From contig CAXUEX010000119.1 in NCBI GenBank assembly GCA_964250215.1, positions 1-8,785 of the forward strand: DNA of 8,785 bases, in the 5' to 3' direction. The stretch comes from DAIDJM01 sp964250215 (GTDB lineage Bacteria > Pseudomonadota > Alphaproteobacteria > Acetobacterales > Acetobacteraceae). The notes under the pieces are model-generated. The model was not told the origin of the DNA. It did not search any database and saw only the letters and a program-made list of their open reading frames with translations. The translations under genes and the position numbers were made by a program. Each line of letters starts with the position of its first letter. Positions within the stretch are counted from its first letter, which is position 1. This document shows positions 1-6,448 of this stretch, in pieces.

Positions 1-413
1 GGTGTGGGCGGATCGCCGGGGTGCGGCGCGGCAGCGTCGGCGATAAGCGGGTCAGCGGTCTCGGCGGCCGGGTTCGATTCGGCTGCGGCGTGGGTGGCGG
101 GAGGCGCGGCACTTTCCCGCTCTACGGGATCGGCGAATGCGAATTCCGGGGGTTCGCTGTTGCGGCTGCCGCGGGGGGCGCCTTCGAGCAGGGTTGTTTC
201 GGCGGCGACGAGGCGCTCCACGGTGAAGGCGGCACGGGCGAAGCTGGCGGCATAGACCAGCTTCAGGTTTTCCGGCGCGTTGTTGAGGATTTCGATGGAT
301 TTCGCGTGGGTGAGGCGGGCCATGGACATGGCGAGTTCGCGGAGTTCCTCCAGCGCGGCGAAATGCCTGGCGCGGAGGATCTCTGGATCGGGCAGGGTTG
401 GCGTGGGCTGCAC
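1..413 (-). CDS. Hypothetical Ala/Pro-rich protein, 3' end cut by window edge
   Basis: No ATG lies near the 5' end of this frame, but it is open from a GTG at 413 (codons GTG CAG CCC) to the window edge, 137 codons with no stop. An in-frame TAG lies a little upstream, so GTG is the best start. The first half (residues about 10-75) is predicted helical and amphipathic, with segments such as LEELRELAMSMARLTHAKS and LKLVYAASFARAAFTVERL. From about residue 80 it turns into a low-complexity Ala/Pro/Glu tail. The other two minus frames give Arg-rich shadow translations, whereas this frame has balanced composition. I do not recognise the family. The helical N-terminus with a disordered tail loosely recalls phasin-like or coiled-coil proteins, but no diagnostic motif supports that. 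It lies 31 bases after the GST stop codon on the same strand and may be cotranscribed, or may have its own promoter over that stop codon. Confidence 0.6.
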   Translation of the reverse strand, partial: MQPTPTLPDPEILRARHFAALEELRELAMSMARLTHAKSIEILNNAPENLKLVYAASFARAAFTVERLVAAETTLLEGAPRGSRNSEPPEFAFADPVERESAAPPATHAAAESNPAAETADPLIADAAAPHPGDPPT

Positions 414-449
414 GGCGCCATAGGACCACGATCCGGCGGTTTTGTCAAG
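414..449 (-). promoter_or_regulatory. Possible promoter for a leaderless GTG-start transcript
   Basis: Reading the minus strand, a perfect TTGACA hexamer overlaps the TGA stop of the GST gene. It is followed after 17 bases by TCCTAT and then after 6 bases by the GTG at 413. The -10 match is poor (3 of 6, and the conserved second A is missing). If the promoter is real, transcription would begin at or next to the GTG, giving a leaderless mRNA. No Shine-Dalgarno sequence is visible before this GTG, which agrees with that idea. Readthrough from the GST gene is the simpler alternative. Confidence 0.25.
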
Positions 450-1125
450 ATATTCCTATCGGCAAGGTATCTTCGTTTGCAACCTCGCCGAGCGCCTTTT
501 CATGTTGCGCTGCGAGAGCCGCGTCGTGTTGGGCGATTTTCAGGGCGGCTGGCCGCTGGGTGACGCGGGCGACGTAATTCGTAATGACCGGGCTTTCGGG
601 CAACAGGCCGAACAGCGTTCCCCATTGAAGCGCATGACCCCAGAGGATGTCGGCAGCCGAGATATTGTTGCCAAGCAGGTATGGCTTGCCCTTCAACTCG
701 GCGAGAATCGTCTCGATGACGGCGTCGAAGCTGCCGTAGGGCGACATGGCCAGGGGGCCGGGTTCGCGCTTCATGGCGTTGTCCACAAGGCCGGGCTCGT
801 AGCAGGCAGCGTAGAAAACGAGCCAACGCAGATAGGCGCCGCGCTTGGGATCGTGGATTGCCGGCGCCAGCCCGGCCTTGGGGAACAGGTCTGCCAGATA
901 GATGAAGATCGCCACCTGTTCGGTCACGAGCGTTCCATGGTGGCAGATTGCCGGCACTTTGCCGAGCGGATTGATGGCCAGAAATGCCGGTTGGCGCTGC
1001 TCGCCGGCCTTCATGTTGAGCACGTGGAGCCGGTAGGGCGCAGCCAATTCTTCCAGCAGGGTGAGCGTACCCGTCGAGCGCGTATTGGGCGAATGGAACA
1101 GGGTGATGATTTCTGCGTCGCTCAT
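445..1125 (-). CDS. Glutathione S-transferase family protein
   Basis: A 226-residue protein of normal length for a cytosolic GST, a family that conjugates or exchanges glutathione on electrophilic or peroxidised substrates. The N-terminal thioredoxin-like domain covers about residues 5-82. It has an early SPNTRS segment (12-17) that can supply the glutathione-activating serine, NPLGKVPAI (52-60) with the cis-proline, and TEQ (68-70), which matches the S/T-E glutathione-binding turn. The C-terminal helical domain (about 90-210) includes a YLLGNNISAADI stretch with the usual N-capping and hydrophobic staple Asp near 170. The ATG at 1125 is preceded by GGAGG at good spacing. The gene is divergent from a WYL-type regulator at 1228, which suggests control by it. 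The substrate cannot be inferred. The family call is secure, the subclass is not. Confidence 0.92.
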   Translation of the reverse strand: MSDAEIITLFHSPNTRSTGTLTLLEELAAPYRLHVLNMKAGEQRQPAFLAINPLGKVPAICHHGTLVTEQVAIFIYLADLFPKAGLAPAIHDPKRGAYLRWLVFYAACYEPGLVDNAMKREPGPLAMSPYGSFDAVIETILAELKGKPYLLGNNISAADILWGHALQWGTLFGLLPESPVITNYVARVTQRPAALKIAQHDAALAAQHEKALGEVANEDTLPIGIS

Positions 1126-1193
1126 GCGCGCCTCCCGGCTGTTGCTTCACCGGCTTTGGATGACCGGCGCTGCCATGCTTACGCCGGCATACC

Positions 1194-1213
1194 TGTCAGT
1201 TTGTGTCAGGTTG
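1194..1213. promoter_or_regulatory. Tandem 10-bp direct repeat, candidate operator between divergent GST and WYL regulator
   Basis: Two adjacent decamers, TGTCAGTTTG (1194-1203) and TGTCAGGTTG (1204-1213), differ at one base. Their period of 10 bases, about one helical turn, places both copies on the same DNA face. They sit 15 bases before the regulator ATG and 69 bases before the GST start, a position suited to regulating both promoters. An overlapping weak inverted repeat ACCTG/CAGGT (1191-1211) is also visible. Binding by the adjacent regulator is inference. Chance repetition in a short spacer is possible. Confidence 0.4.
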
Positions 1214-1227
1214 GATTAAGCAAAGTC

Positions 1228-2253
1228 ATGCGGGCAAGCCGGCTGCTCTCGATCCTGATCACACTGCAGGCGCGCGGGCGCGTGACGGCGCAGGCGCTGG
1301 CGGAGGACAGCGAGGTTTCGGTCCGCACCATCTATCGAGACATTGACGCGCTGAGCGCCGCGGGCGTCCCGGTTTATGCCGACCGAGGATCGGCTGGTGG
1401 CTATCGCCTTCTAGACGGTTACCGCACACGCTTGAACGGCCTCTCGGCCCGAGAGGTGGAGGCGCTGTTCCTGTCAGGTCTTCCTGGCGCGGCCGCGGCG
1501 TTGGGGCTCGACGCCGCCATGGCCGCCGCGCAGCTCAAGGTGGCCGCTGCCCTGCCGCCCGAGCTTCAATCGGCTGCGGAACGAATGCGGACGCGTTTCC
1601 ACCTCGATGCGCCGGCTTGGTTCCACGCCCCGGAAGCACCCGAGCACTTGCAGAGCCTCTCGGCCGCGGTTTGGGAAGAGCGGCTGGTGGAGATTCGCTA
1701 TCGAAGCTGGAAGGCGGAGAAGGAGCGGCGCGTCGGCCCGTTGGGGCTCGTGCTGAAGAGCGGCGCCTGGTACCTGGCGGGGGCGGTTGGAGGCGATGTC
1801 CGCACTTACCGCGTGGCGCGTATCCGCGAACTCAGGATTCTGAACGCGTGTTTCGAGCGACCGGCCGATTTCGATTTGGCGGGCTATTGGCGTGACAGCA
1901 CCCGCAGGCTGGAGGCGGAACTCCATCCCGGCCGGGCGGTCGTCCGCCTGACGCCCATGGGTTTGAAGATGCTGGAGCCGCTCACGTCGCCTTTTGCCCG
2001 CTCGGGCATGGAGGTAGGCGAACCGGACGTGCGGGGTGATTGCATTGTGGTGCTGCCCGTCGGTTCGATGCGGGAGGCCTGCAGCGAGCTGCTGCGCTTC
2101 GGCATCGAAGCGGAAGTGCTTGGGCCGCCCGAGCTGCGGGCCAGGGTGGGTGAGATTATTCAGCAATTGGCAACAATTTATCCGGCGGACGTTGGCCCAG
2201 CTTCACCGGCCGACAAGCGTGTCCCTCAGCGCCAATCCGGGAGCCGTTGCTGA
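1228..2253 (+). CDS. YafY-type HTH/WYL-domain transcriptional regulator
   Basis: A 341-residue regulator of the DeoR-like HTH plus WYL type. Residues 1-55 form the winged helix-turn-helix (HTH_11 type): MRASRLLSILITLQ, then the recognition segment SVRTIYRDIDALSAAGVPV, followed by GGYRL in the wing. The middle and C-terminal part is the WYL ligand-sensing region, with EIRYRSW near 150-160, the GPLGLVLKSGAWYLAG strand pair, and RTYRVARI. A WCX-like C-terminal domain ends with EACSELLRFGIEAEVLGPPELR. The frame is open far upstream, but the ATG at 1228 matches the usual start of the family. There is no clear Shine-Dalgarno sequence. The gene is divergent from the GST gene and most likely regulates it and itself. 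A terminal tail of about 20 residues after GEIIQQLATIYP looks unstructured. Confidence 0.9.
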   Translation: MRASRLLSILITLQARGRVTAQALAEDSEVSVRTIYRDIDALSAAGVPVYADRGSAGGYRLLDGYRTRLNGLSAREVEALFLSGLPGAAAALGLDAAMAAAQLKVAAALPPELQSAAERMRTRFHLDAPAWFHAPEAPEHLQSLSAAVWEERLVEIRYRSWKAEKERRVGPLGLVLKSGAWYLAGAVGGDVRTYRVARIRELRILNACFERPADFDLAGYWRDSTRRLEAELHPGRAVVRLTPMGLKMLEPLTSPFARSGMEVGEPDVRGDCIVVLPVGSMREACSELLRFGIEAEVLGPPELRARVGEIIQQLATIYPADVGPASPADKRVPQRQSGSRC

Positions 2254-2311
2254 CGAGCTCGGCGTGGGCGGGCGGTGACGGCGGTGCGAGCGCGATCGCA
2301 GAGAACGAATA

Positions 2312-3967
2312 TTACGGGGCGTCGGCCTCCACGGCGGCCGAGAACGGGCTCACCACGCCGTTTTTGTCGGTGCTGCTCACGCGATAGAGGTGCATGCCGG
2401 AGGGTGCGGTGTCGTTGCAGGTGGTGGTGCTGAGCGCGGAGCAGGCGGGCAGCGGGGTGCCGTCGCGCGTGACGGCATAGGTGAACGGGCCGTGGACCTG
2501 CAGACCGGTGAGCGAAGCCCAGCTCACGGCGACGTTGTCGGTGGTGCAGTTCTGCGGCAGCTGGTTTTTCGGCGCGCCGCAGGCTACCGCGAGCAGATAC
2601 GGAATGCGCGTGGTGAGGACCACGGGCGGCAGTGGCGTCTGGGTGAAGTCGAACTCGTCCATCAGATCGCCGATCGGCGCGGTGGTGCCGTTCAGGAAGG
2701 TGACGGAGGTTAGCTCGTCGCGGATATCGGGACGCGCATCGGGTTCGCCGAGCTTGGCGGGATCGAGGCGCTCGCCGTTGAGGAACAGGTCTTCGATGAA
2801 GGTGGCGTAACTGTCGCCGCTCAGCACCGCATGGTCGATCATGCCGGACTTGGCATAGGCGCTGATCAGCAGGCCGGGCACGCGCAGGCCGAAGCCCTGG
2901 ATGGGATTGGCGGTGTTGTTGGTGTCCACGTTCGGCGGCACGACATGATCGTAGAGGCCACCCCAATCGTCCCACGTAATGAAGATGGCGGTGTTCGCCC
3001 AGTAGGGCGACTGCATGACGGCGTTGACGATGGAGGTGACGTATTCCATGCCGATCACGGCGCTGGAAGGCGGATGCTCGCTCCAGTTATTGGCGGGGAT
3101 CACCCAGGATACCTGCGGCAATGCGTTCTGCGCGATGTCGGCCAGCAGTTGCTCGGTTTCGGGGTTGTGCTGCTTGAGGTAGGCGGTGCCCTGCGCGCCG
3201 ATGTAGTTGAAGCCGGGCACCGGGTTCCAGAAACTCAGCACGCCGCCGGCCTGGTCTTGCGGCGGGCAGTCCATCTCGCCATCGCGGCAGTCCGGCTCAC
3301 CGCCTTTGCCGAGGTAGTATTTCCAGGAGACGCCGTTCAAGTCGAGGAGCTGGAACAGGTTCACCCAGGGAAACAGCAGCTTGTTGTGCGGGATCATCTG
3401 ATCCACGGTGGTGCTGGCGCAGGTGGCGACGTTCTTGGGGTTGGTGCAGATCGCCGACCATTCGCTGGTGAGATCCAGATGCGCGGGCCCCGACGCGCTG
3501 CGCGTGCCGGCGAACATCTCGTCCTGCAACACGAAATCCTTGGCGTATGTCCAATAATTCGGGATTTCCGCGTCGGTGTGATAGCCCATCACATCGTAGA
3601 TCGGCGATTGCCGCGCCGAATTGATGATCTGCTCGTGCACGAAGCCGTCCATCTTCGCCTGGGTGATGCCGTCATCGAGATCGGCCTGCGCGTTTTTCGG
3701 CGCGTGCGGGCCGGCGAGCTCGATTTCGCGCGGGTTGTGGAACGGCACGACGCAGCCCATGGCGGGGTTTTTCGGATCGTACGGAATGCAGATTCCGGCC
3801 GGGATGCCGTTGGCGCCGGGGAAGGTGCCGAAATAATTATCGAAGGAGCGGTTTTCCTGGACGATGAAGATCACGTGCTGGATGGGCACGGATCTCCGGT
3901 CGGCGATGGGGTGGGCCAGGGCCGGCAGGGTGGCGATCGATAGCAGAGCGGCAATGAACGGGCGCAT
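2312..3967 (-). CDS. Secreted phosphoesterase of the AcpA / phospholipase C superfamily (PF04185-like)
   Basis: A 551-residue exported hydrolase acting on phosphate esters. A Sec signal peptide covers residues 1-18 (hydrophobic core, then ALA before His19). Metal-site and family motifs follow in the expected order: QENRSFDNYFG (37-47, Glu38-Asn39), a GYHTDAEIPNYW segment (129-140), NWSEHPP (294-300), and TWDDWGGLYDHVVPP (331-345) with the Asp333-Asp334 pair. At the usual nucleophile segment the protein reads SGPAHLDL, so Ala162 lies where Ser or Thr is expected. From about 450 onwards a beta-rich module resembles a fibronectin type III domain. Ten cysteines in the mature protein fit periplasmic disulphides. 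ATG 3967 has GGAG at good spacing. The open frame runs further upstream through atpF, but the signal peptide fixes this start. The gene lies 86 bases after atpF with no clear terminator, so readthrough from the atp operon is possible. Acid phosphatase versus phospholipase C cannot be decided. Confidence 0.88.
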   Translation of the reverse strand: MRPFIAALLSIATLPALAHPIADRRSVPIQHVIFIVQENRSFDNYFGTFPGANGIPAGICIPYDPKNPAMGCVVPFHNPREIELAGPHAPKNAQADLDDGITQAKMDGFVHEQIINSARQSPIYDVMGYHTDAEIPNYWTYAKDFVLQDEMFAGTRSASGPAHLDLTSEWSAICTNPKNVATCASTTVDQMIPHNKLLFPWVNLFQLLDLNGVSWKYYLGKGGEPDCRDGEMDCPPQDQAGGVLSFWNPVPGFNYIGAQGTAYLKQHNPETEQLLADIAQNALPQVSWVIPANNWSEHPPSSAVIGMEYVTSIVNAVMQSPYWANTAIFITWDDWGGLYDHVVPPNVDTNNTANPIQGFGLRVPGLLISAYAKSGMIDHAVLSGDSYATFIEDLFLNGERLDPAKLGEPDARPDIRDELTSVTFLNGTTAPIGDLMDEFDFTQTPLPPVVLTTRIPYLLAVACGAPKNQLPQNCTTDNVAVSWASLTGLQVHGPFTYAVTRDGTPLPACSALSTTTCNDTAPSGMHLYRVSSTDKNGVVSPFSAAVEADAP

Positions 3968-4017
3968 GAAATTCTCCGCGATGGCGCGATAATGCGGCGC
4001 TCCTACCGCGCGCCTCG

Positions 4018-4030
4018 CGTTGCCGCAACG
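4018..4030. repeat. Short hyphenated palindrome between atpF and the phosphoesterase gene
   Basis: CGTTGC-C-GCAACG is a 6-bp inverted repeat around a single base in the 86-base gap downstream of atpF. It could weakly fold or bind a dimeric protein. There is no T-run after it on the minus strand, so it is not a convincing intrinsic terminator. Confidence 0.3.
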
Positions 4031-4053
4031 GCTTTTCGGTGCAAGCCGGGCAC

Positions 4054-4542
4054 TCAGGCGGCGCGGAGGCTTTGCGGCAGCGAGGCGATGGCGTGTTCGA
4101 CGAGGGCCGCGCCGGTGGCGGCATCGAGGCTGGTGCGGAGCACGCGTTCGGCGGCTGTGGTGGCGATTTCGGCGGCCAGGTTCTGCATTTCGGCGATCAC
4201 GGCGCGTTCGGTGGCGGCGATGCGTTCCAGCGCCATGCGTTCGCGGCGCTTCGCGCTGGTTTCGGCTTCGACGAGCATGGCTTCGGTGAGCCGCGCCGCT
4301 TCGGTGCGGGCGCGATCGAGCCGTTGCCCGGCCTCGGCGAGGCTGGCGTCGCGTGCTTTCGTGGCCTCCGCCAGCATGGTTTCGGCTTCGTGGCGCAGGC
4401 GCTGCGCTTCCGCGAGCTCGGCGCGCACCGCATCGGCGCGGGCATCGAGGGCGCCGGCCATGAGTTTCCAGAGCCGGCCGGCGGCCAGCGCCACGAACAC
4501 CAGGAAGGGCAGCAGCACCCAGGTTTCGGGATTGTGCAGCAT
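4054..4542 (-). CDS. atpF: F0F1 ATP synthase subunit b
   Basis: A 162-residue b subunit of the peripheral stalk, which holds the F1 catalytic head still against the rotating c ring. One N-terminal membrane helix (about residues 5-26, WVLLPFLVFVALAAGRLW) leads into a long charged helix of about 110 residues rich in Ala, Glu and Arg (for example AEAQRLRHEAETMLAEATKA), which would pair with b'. The C-terminal part (AERVLRTSLDAATGAALVEHAIASL) is the region that contacts the delta subunit. It starts with ATG at 4542, 11 bases after the atpF' stop, with AGGGA about 8 bases upstream overlapping that stop codon. This is the last F0 gene here. delta, alpha, gamma, beta and epsilon genes are not in the window. 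Confidence 0.93.
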   Translation of the reverse strand: MLHNPETWVLLPFLVFVALAAGRLWKLMAGALDARADAVRAELAEAQRLRHEAETMLAEATKARDASLAEAGQRLDRARTEAARLTEAMLVEAETSAKRRERMALERIAATERAVIAEMQNLAAEIATTAAERVLRTSLDAATGAALVEHAIASLPQSLRAA

Positions 4543-4553
4543 CCGCCGTTTCC

Positions 4554-5123
4554 CTACGCCGCCAGGCCGCGTTCGGCGAGCACGCGGCCGACCGCTTCGC
4601 GCACCGGGGCGGCATCGGCGGCCTGGCCGGTGAGGCGTTCGATCACGGTTTGCGAAATGGTTTCCGCGACTTCGGCGAGGCCGGCCATGGCGCGGTTGCG
4701 GGCTTGCGCGATGGCGGCTTCGCTCTCGGCGAGCTGGCGGTTGAGCCGGTCGTTCAGCGCGGCGGTTCGGCTGGCGGCTTCCTGCTTGGCCAGGCGCGTG
4801 GCTTCGACGATGCGGGCCTGGGATTCGGCGCGGGCCTGGGCCTGGGCGACGCGGAGTTCCTGGGCGGCCTGGTCGGCATCCTGCTTGGCCAGGCGGGCGC
4901 GTTCCAGATCGGCGCCGATGGTATTGGCGCGGCTGGCCAGGATGGCGCCGACCGGCGGCAGGCCGTAGCGGCCGAGCAGCAGATAGAACACCACGAAGAT
5001 GATGGCGCCCCAGACGATCTGGGCGGTGAGCAGGGGGTTGCCGAATTCGAGCTGCGGCATGCCCTCGGCCCGGGCCGCGCCGGCCCAGGCGAGAAGCGGC
5101 AGCGCCAGGCTGCTGCGCCGCAT
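4554..5123 (-). CDS. atpF': F0F1 ATP synthase subunit b' with N-terminal signal-like segment
   Basis: A 189-residue b' subunit, the second, diverged stalk subunit found in alphaproteobacteria, cyanobacteria and plastids. Residues 1-19 (MRRSSLALPLLAWAGAARA) look like a cleavable Sec signal ending in ARA. The segment MPQLEFGNPLLTAQIVW leads into the membrane helix (about 33-51). From about 60 there is one long coiled-coil helix with Lys/Glu/Ala heptads, and a C-terminal delta-contact region (TVIERLTGQAADAAPVREAVGRVLAERG). The start ATG at 5123 lies two bases after the atpE stop. The frame stays open upstream through atpE, but that translation is an Arg-rich shadow. An internal ATG at residue 22 is an alternative start that would lack the signal. 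Confidence 0.93.
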   Translation of the reverse strand: MRRSSLALPLLAWAGAARAEGMPQLEFGNPLLTAQIVWGAIIFVVFYLLLGRYGLPPVGAILASRANTIGADLERARLAKQDADQAAQELRVAQAQARAESQARIVEATRLAKQEAASRTAALNDRLNRQLAESEAAIAQARNRAMAGLAEVAETISQTVIERLTGQAADAAPVREAVGRVLAERGLAA

Positions 5124-5125
5124 GA

Positions 5126-5353
5126 TCAGAACACGAACAGCAGCAGCAGCGCGATCAGCAGCGCATAGAGCGCCACGGATTCCGTGAGCGCGAAGCCGAG
5201 GAAGGCCATGGGATAGACGGTATCGCGCGAGGCCGGGTTGCGCGACACGCTGGCGATCAGCGAGGCGAAGATGTTGCCGATGCCGGCGCCCACCCCGGCG
5301 AGGCCGATCACGGCAAGGCCCGCGCCAATCAGTTTTGCAGCAGCAACGTCCAT
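5126..5353 (-). CDS. atpE: F0F1 ATP synthase subunit c
   Basis: A 75-residue proteolipid that forms the rotating ring and carries protons across the membrane. Two membrane helices (about residues 9-33 and 48-73) are joined by the polar RNP loop (38-40). Helix 1 has the glycine repeat GVGAGIG (20-26) for tight packing. Helix 2 carries the proton-binding Glu58 in the context ALTESVALYALL. A glutamate in GFALTES with no sodium-ligand pattern on helix 1 (no Gln at the usual site) suggests H+ rather than Na+ coupling. ATG 5353 is preceded by GAGGA at about 9 bases and lies 33 bases after the atpB stop. Length and motifs are fully typical. Confidence 0.97.
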   Translation of the reverse strand: MDVAAAKLIGAGLAVIGLAGVGAGIGNIFASLIASVSRNPASRDTVYPMAFLGFALTESVALYALLIALLLLFVF

Positions 5354-5386
5354 CGTCTTGTGTCCTCGGCAGGTTGGGTGGAAGGT

Positions 5387-6145
5387 TTAGTGCAGGTGCA
5401 CGGCGTCGTGCAGGTACATGCACGTAAGGATCGCGAAAACATAGGCTTGCAGAAGGGCCACGAGCAGTTCGAAGCCGGAGAGCACGACGTTCAGCGCGAA
5501 GGGGGCGATGGCGAGGATGCCGGTGAGAAAGCCGGCGCCGGCGAGCAGCACGATGAAGCCGCCGAACACCACCATCATGGCATGGCCGGCGACCATGTTG
5601 GCGAACAGCCGGACCGAGAGGCTGATGATGCGCGAGAGGTAGGAAATCACCTCGATGGGGATCAGCAGCGGCATGAGCCAGGGAGAGAGGCCGGCGGGCT
5701 TGAAGTAGCCGAACCAGTTCCAGCCGTGTTCGAGCAGGCCGACAATGGTGACGAGCCCCACCACCAGGACCGCGAGCGCGCCGGTGACGGCGATGTGGCT
5801 GGTGTAGGTGAAGCCGTAGGGCACGAGACCGATGAGATTGCCCATGAGCACGAAGGCGAACAGCGTGAAAACGAACGGGAAATAGCGCACGCCTTCGGGG
5901 CCGATCTGGTCCACGGCCATGTCGCGCACGAAACTATAGGCCATTTCGGCGGCGGCCTGGAGGCGGCCGGGCACGAGGGCGGCGGGGCGGGAGCCGTAAT
6001 ACAGCAGCGCCAGCGTGAGCGCGGCGCCGAACACCATGAACAGATTGGCCTGGGTGAAGTTGACCGAACCGCCCAGCGCGCCCAAGGCCGGGTGCAGCGT
6101 GAACTGCTCCAGCGGCGCGATTTTCACTCCCGATCCGGCGGCCAC
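5387..6145 (-). CDS. atpB: F0F1 ATP synthase subunit a
   Basis: A 252-residue polytopic membrane protein that provides the two proton half-channels next to the c ring. About five to six hydrophobic segments are visible. The essential arginine is Arg179 in SLSVRLFANMVAGH, and the conserved Gln of the last helix is Q233 in LLVALLQAYVFAIL. The conserved helix FAFVLMGNLIGLVPYGFTYT is also present. Two GTG starts compete. The one at 6151 is only one base after the Shine-Dalgarno AAGGAG, while the one at 6145 is seven bases after it and is preferred here. No ATG is available. The gene is separated from atpI by an unusually long gap of about 300 bases, and leads directly into atpE. Confidence 0.95.
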   Translation of the reverse strand: MAAGSGVKIAPLEQFTLHPALGALGGSVNFTQANLFMVFGAALTLALLYYGSRPAALVPGRLQAAAEMAYSFVRDMAVDQIGPEGVRYFPFVFTLFAFVLMGNLIGLVPYGFTYTSHIAVTGALAVLVVGLVTIVGLLEHGWNWFGYFKPAGLSPWLMPLLIPIEVISYLSRIISLSVRLFANMVAGHAMMVVFGGFIVLLAGAGFLTGILAIAPFALNVVLSGFELLVALLQAYVFAILTCMYLHDAVHLH

Positions 6146-6227
6146 TCCCACTCTCCTTCAAGCCGAGGACGGCGCGGCTGGCGCCATCTTCCGCGGCAAA
6201 ATCGGCACGCTGCGCCGAGGGCGTATC

Positions 6228-6239
6228 GCCGGGCCCGGC
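6228..6239. repeat. 12-bp perfect palindrome in the atpI-atpB gap
   Basis: GCCGGGCCCGGC is its own reverse complement. It lies immediately beside the hairpin at 6241-6275 and adds to the structured, very GC-rich nature of this gap. In such a GC-rich region a palindrome of G and C only is not very rare by chance, and no binding protein is implied. Confidence 0.4.
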
Positions 6240-6240
6240 C

Positions 6241-6275
6241 GGCTGGCCGAAATGCGTTGCTGCGTTTGGCCGGCC
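6241..6275 (-). other. Strong hairpin in the atpI-atpB intergenic region
   Basis: Left arm GGCTGGCCGAA (6241-6251) pairs with right arm TTTGGCCGGCC (6265-6275) over 11 positions, with G-U-type wobbles on one strand and up to three more pairs inside. The loop is around a TTGC core. In the minus-strand transcript it would sit about 95 bases before the atpB start. There is no U-tract after it, so it is more likely an RNA-processing or stability element than an intrinsic terminator. It may set a-subunit expression apart from atpI. The role is inference. Confidence 0.45.
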
Positions 6276-6309
6276 CGTGCGCCGATCAAGCAGGCGCGGC
6301 GCGGCCGAG

Positions 6310-6338
6310 CCGATAGCACGCGCAAACGCCGGTCACAA
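6310..6338 (-). promoter_or_regulatory. Possible internal promoter upstream of atpB
   Basis: On the minus strand TTGTGA (4 of 6 to the -35 consensus) is followed after exactly 17 bases by TATCGG (3 of 6 to the -10). It would start a transcript before the hairpin and about 160 bases upstream of atpB. The match is weak and the gap is otherwise G+C rich, so this is only a candidate. It offers one explanation for the long gap. Confidence 0.22.
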
Positions 6339-6376
6339 CCGCCGCGCCGGGCCGAACGGGGGCGCCGTGGGCGGGT

Positions 6377-6448
6377 TTACCTCAAGCCGAAATGCGGCGC
6401 TTCCAGCCGGCTTGCGAGGCGAGCGGAGCCTGGGGCGGCATCCTGCAT
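6377..6448 (-). other. Possible 23-codon small ORF coupled to the atpI stop
   Basis: The atpI stop overlaps an ATG as TGATG, opening a 23-codon frame that starts MQDAAPGSARLASRLE and ends at a TAA. There is no Shine-Dalgarno sequence beyond the coupling itself, no hydrophobic segment, and no recognisable motif. It may be chance. It is recorded because it and the downstream hairpin are the only structures seen in the 302 bases between atpI and atpB. Confidence 0.15.

Noticed and set aside
442..1227. Long plus-strand open frame running into the WYL regulator
   Set aside because: It is the antisense shadow of the GST gene. The regulator's HTH begins at the ATG at 1228, and the upstream translation has no family features.
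2254..2311. Possible bidirectional terminator between convergent genes
   Set aside because: Only the 8-bp palindrome GCGATCGC (2292-2299) is visible, with no adequate stem or T-run.
2831..3943. 370-codon plus-strand open frame
   Set aside because: It lies antisense to the phosphoesterase gene, which has a signal peptide and clear motifs. The plus translation is rich in Gly/Val/His/Arg, as expected for a high-GC shadow.
4554..5423. Extended 289-residue form of subunit b'
   Set aside because: The first 100 residues are an Arg/Pro-rich out-of-frame reading of atpE. The ATG at 5123 directly after the atpE stop gives a normal b' protein.
5360..6316. 318-codon plus-strand open frame rich in His, Glu and Gly
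   Set aside because: It is antisense to atpB. Its composition is the complement of membrane-helix codons, and atpB is certain.
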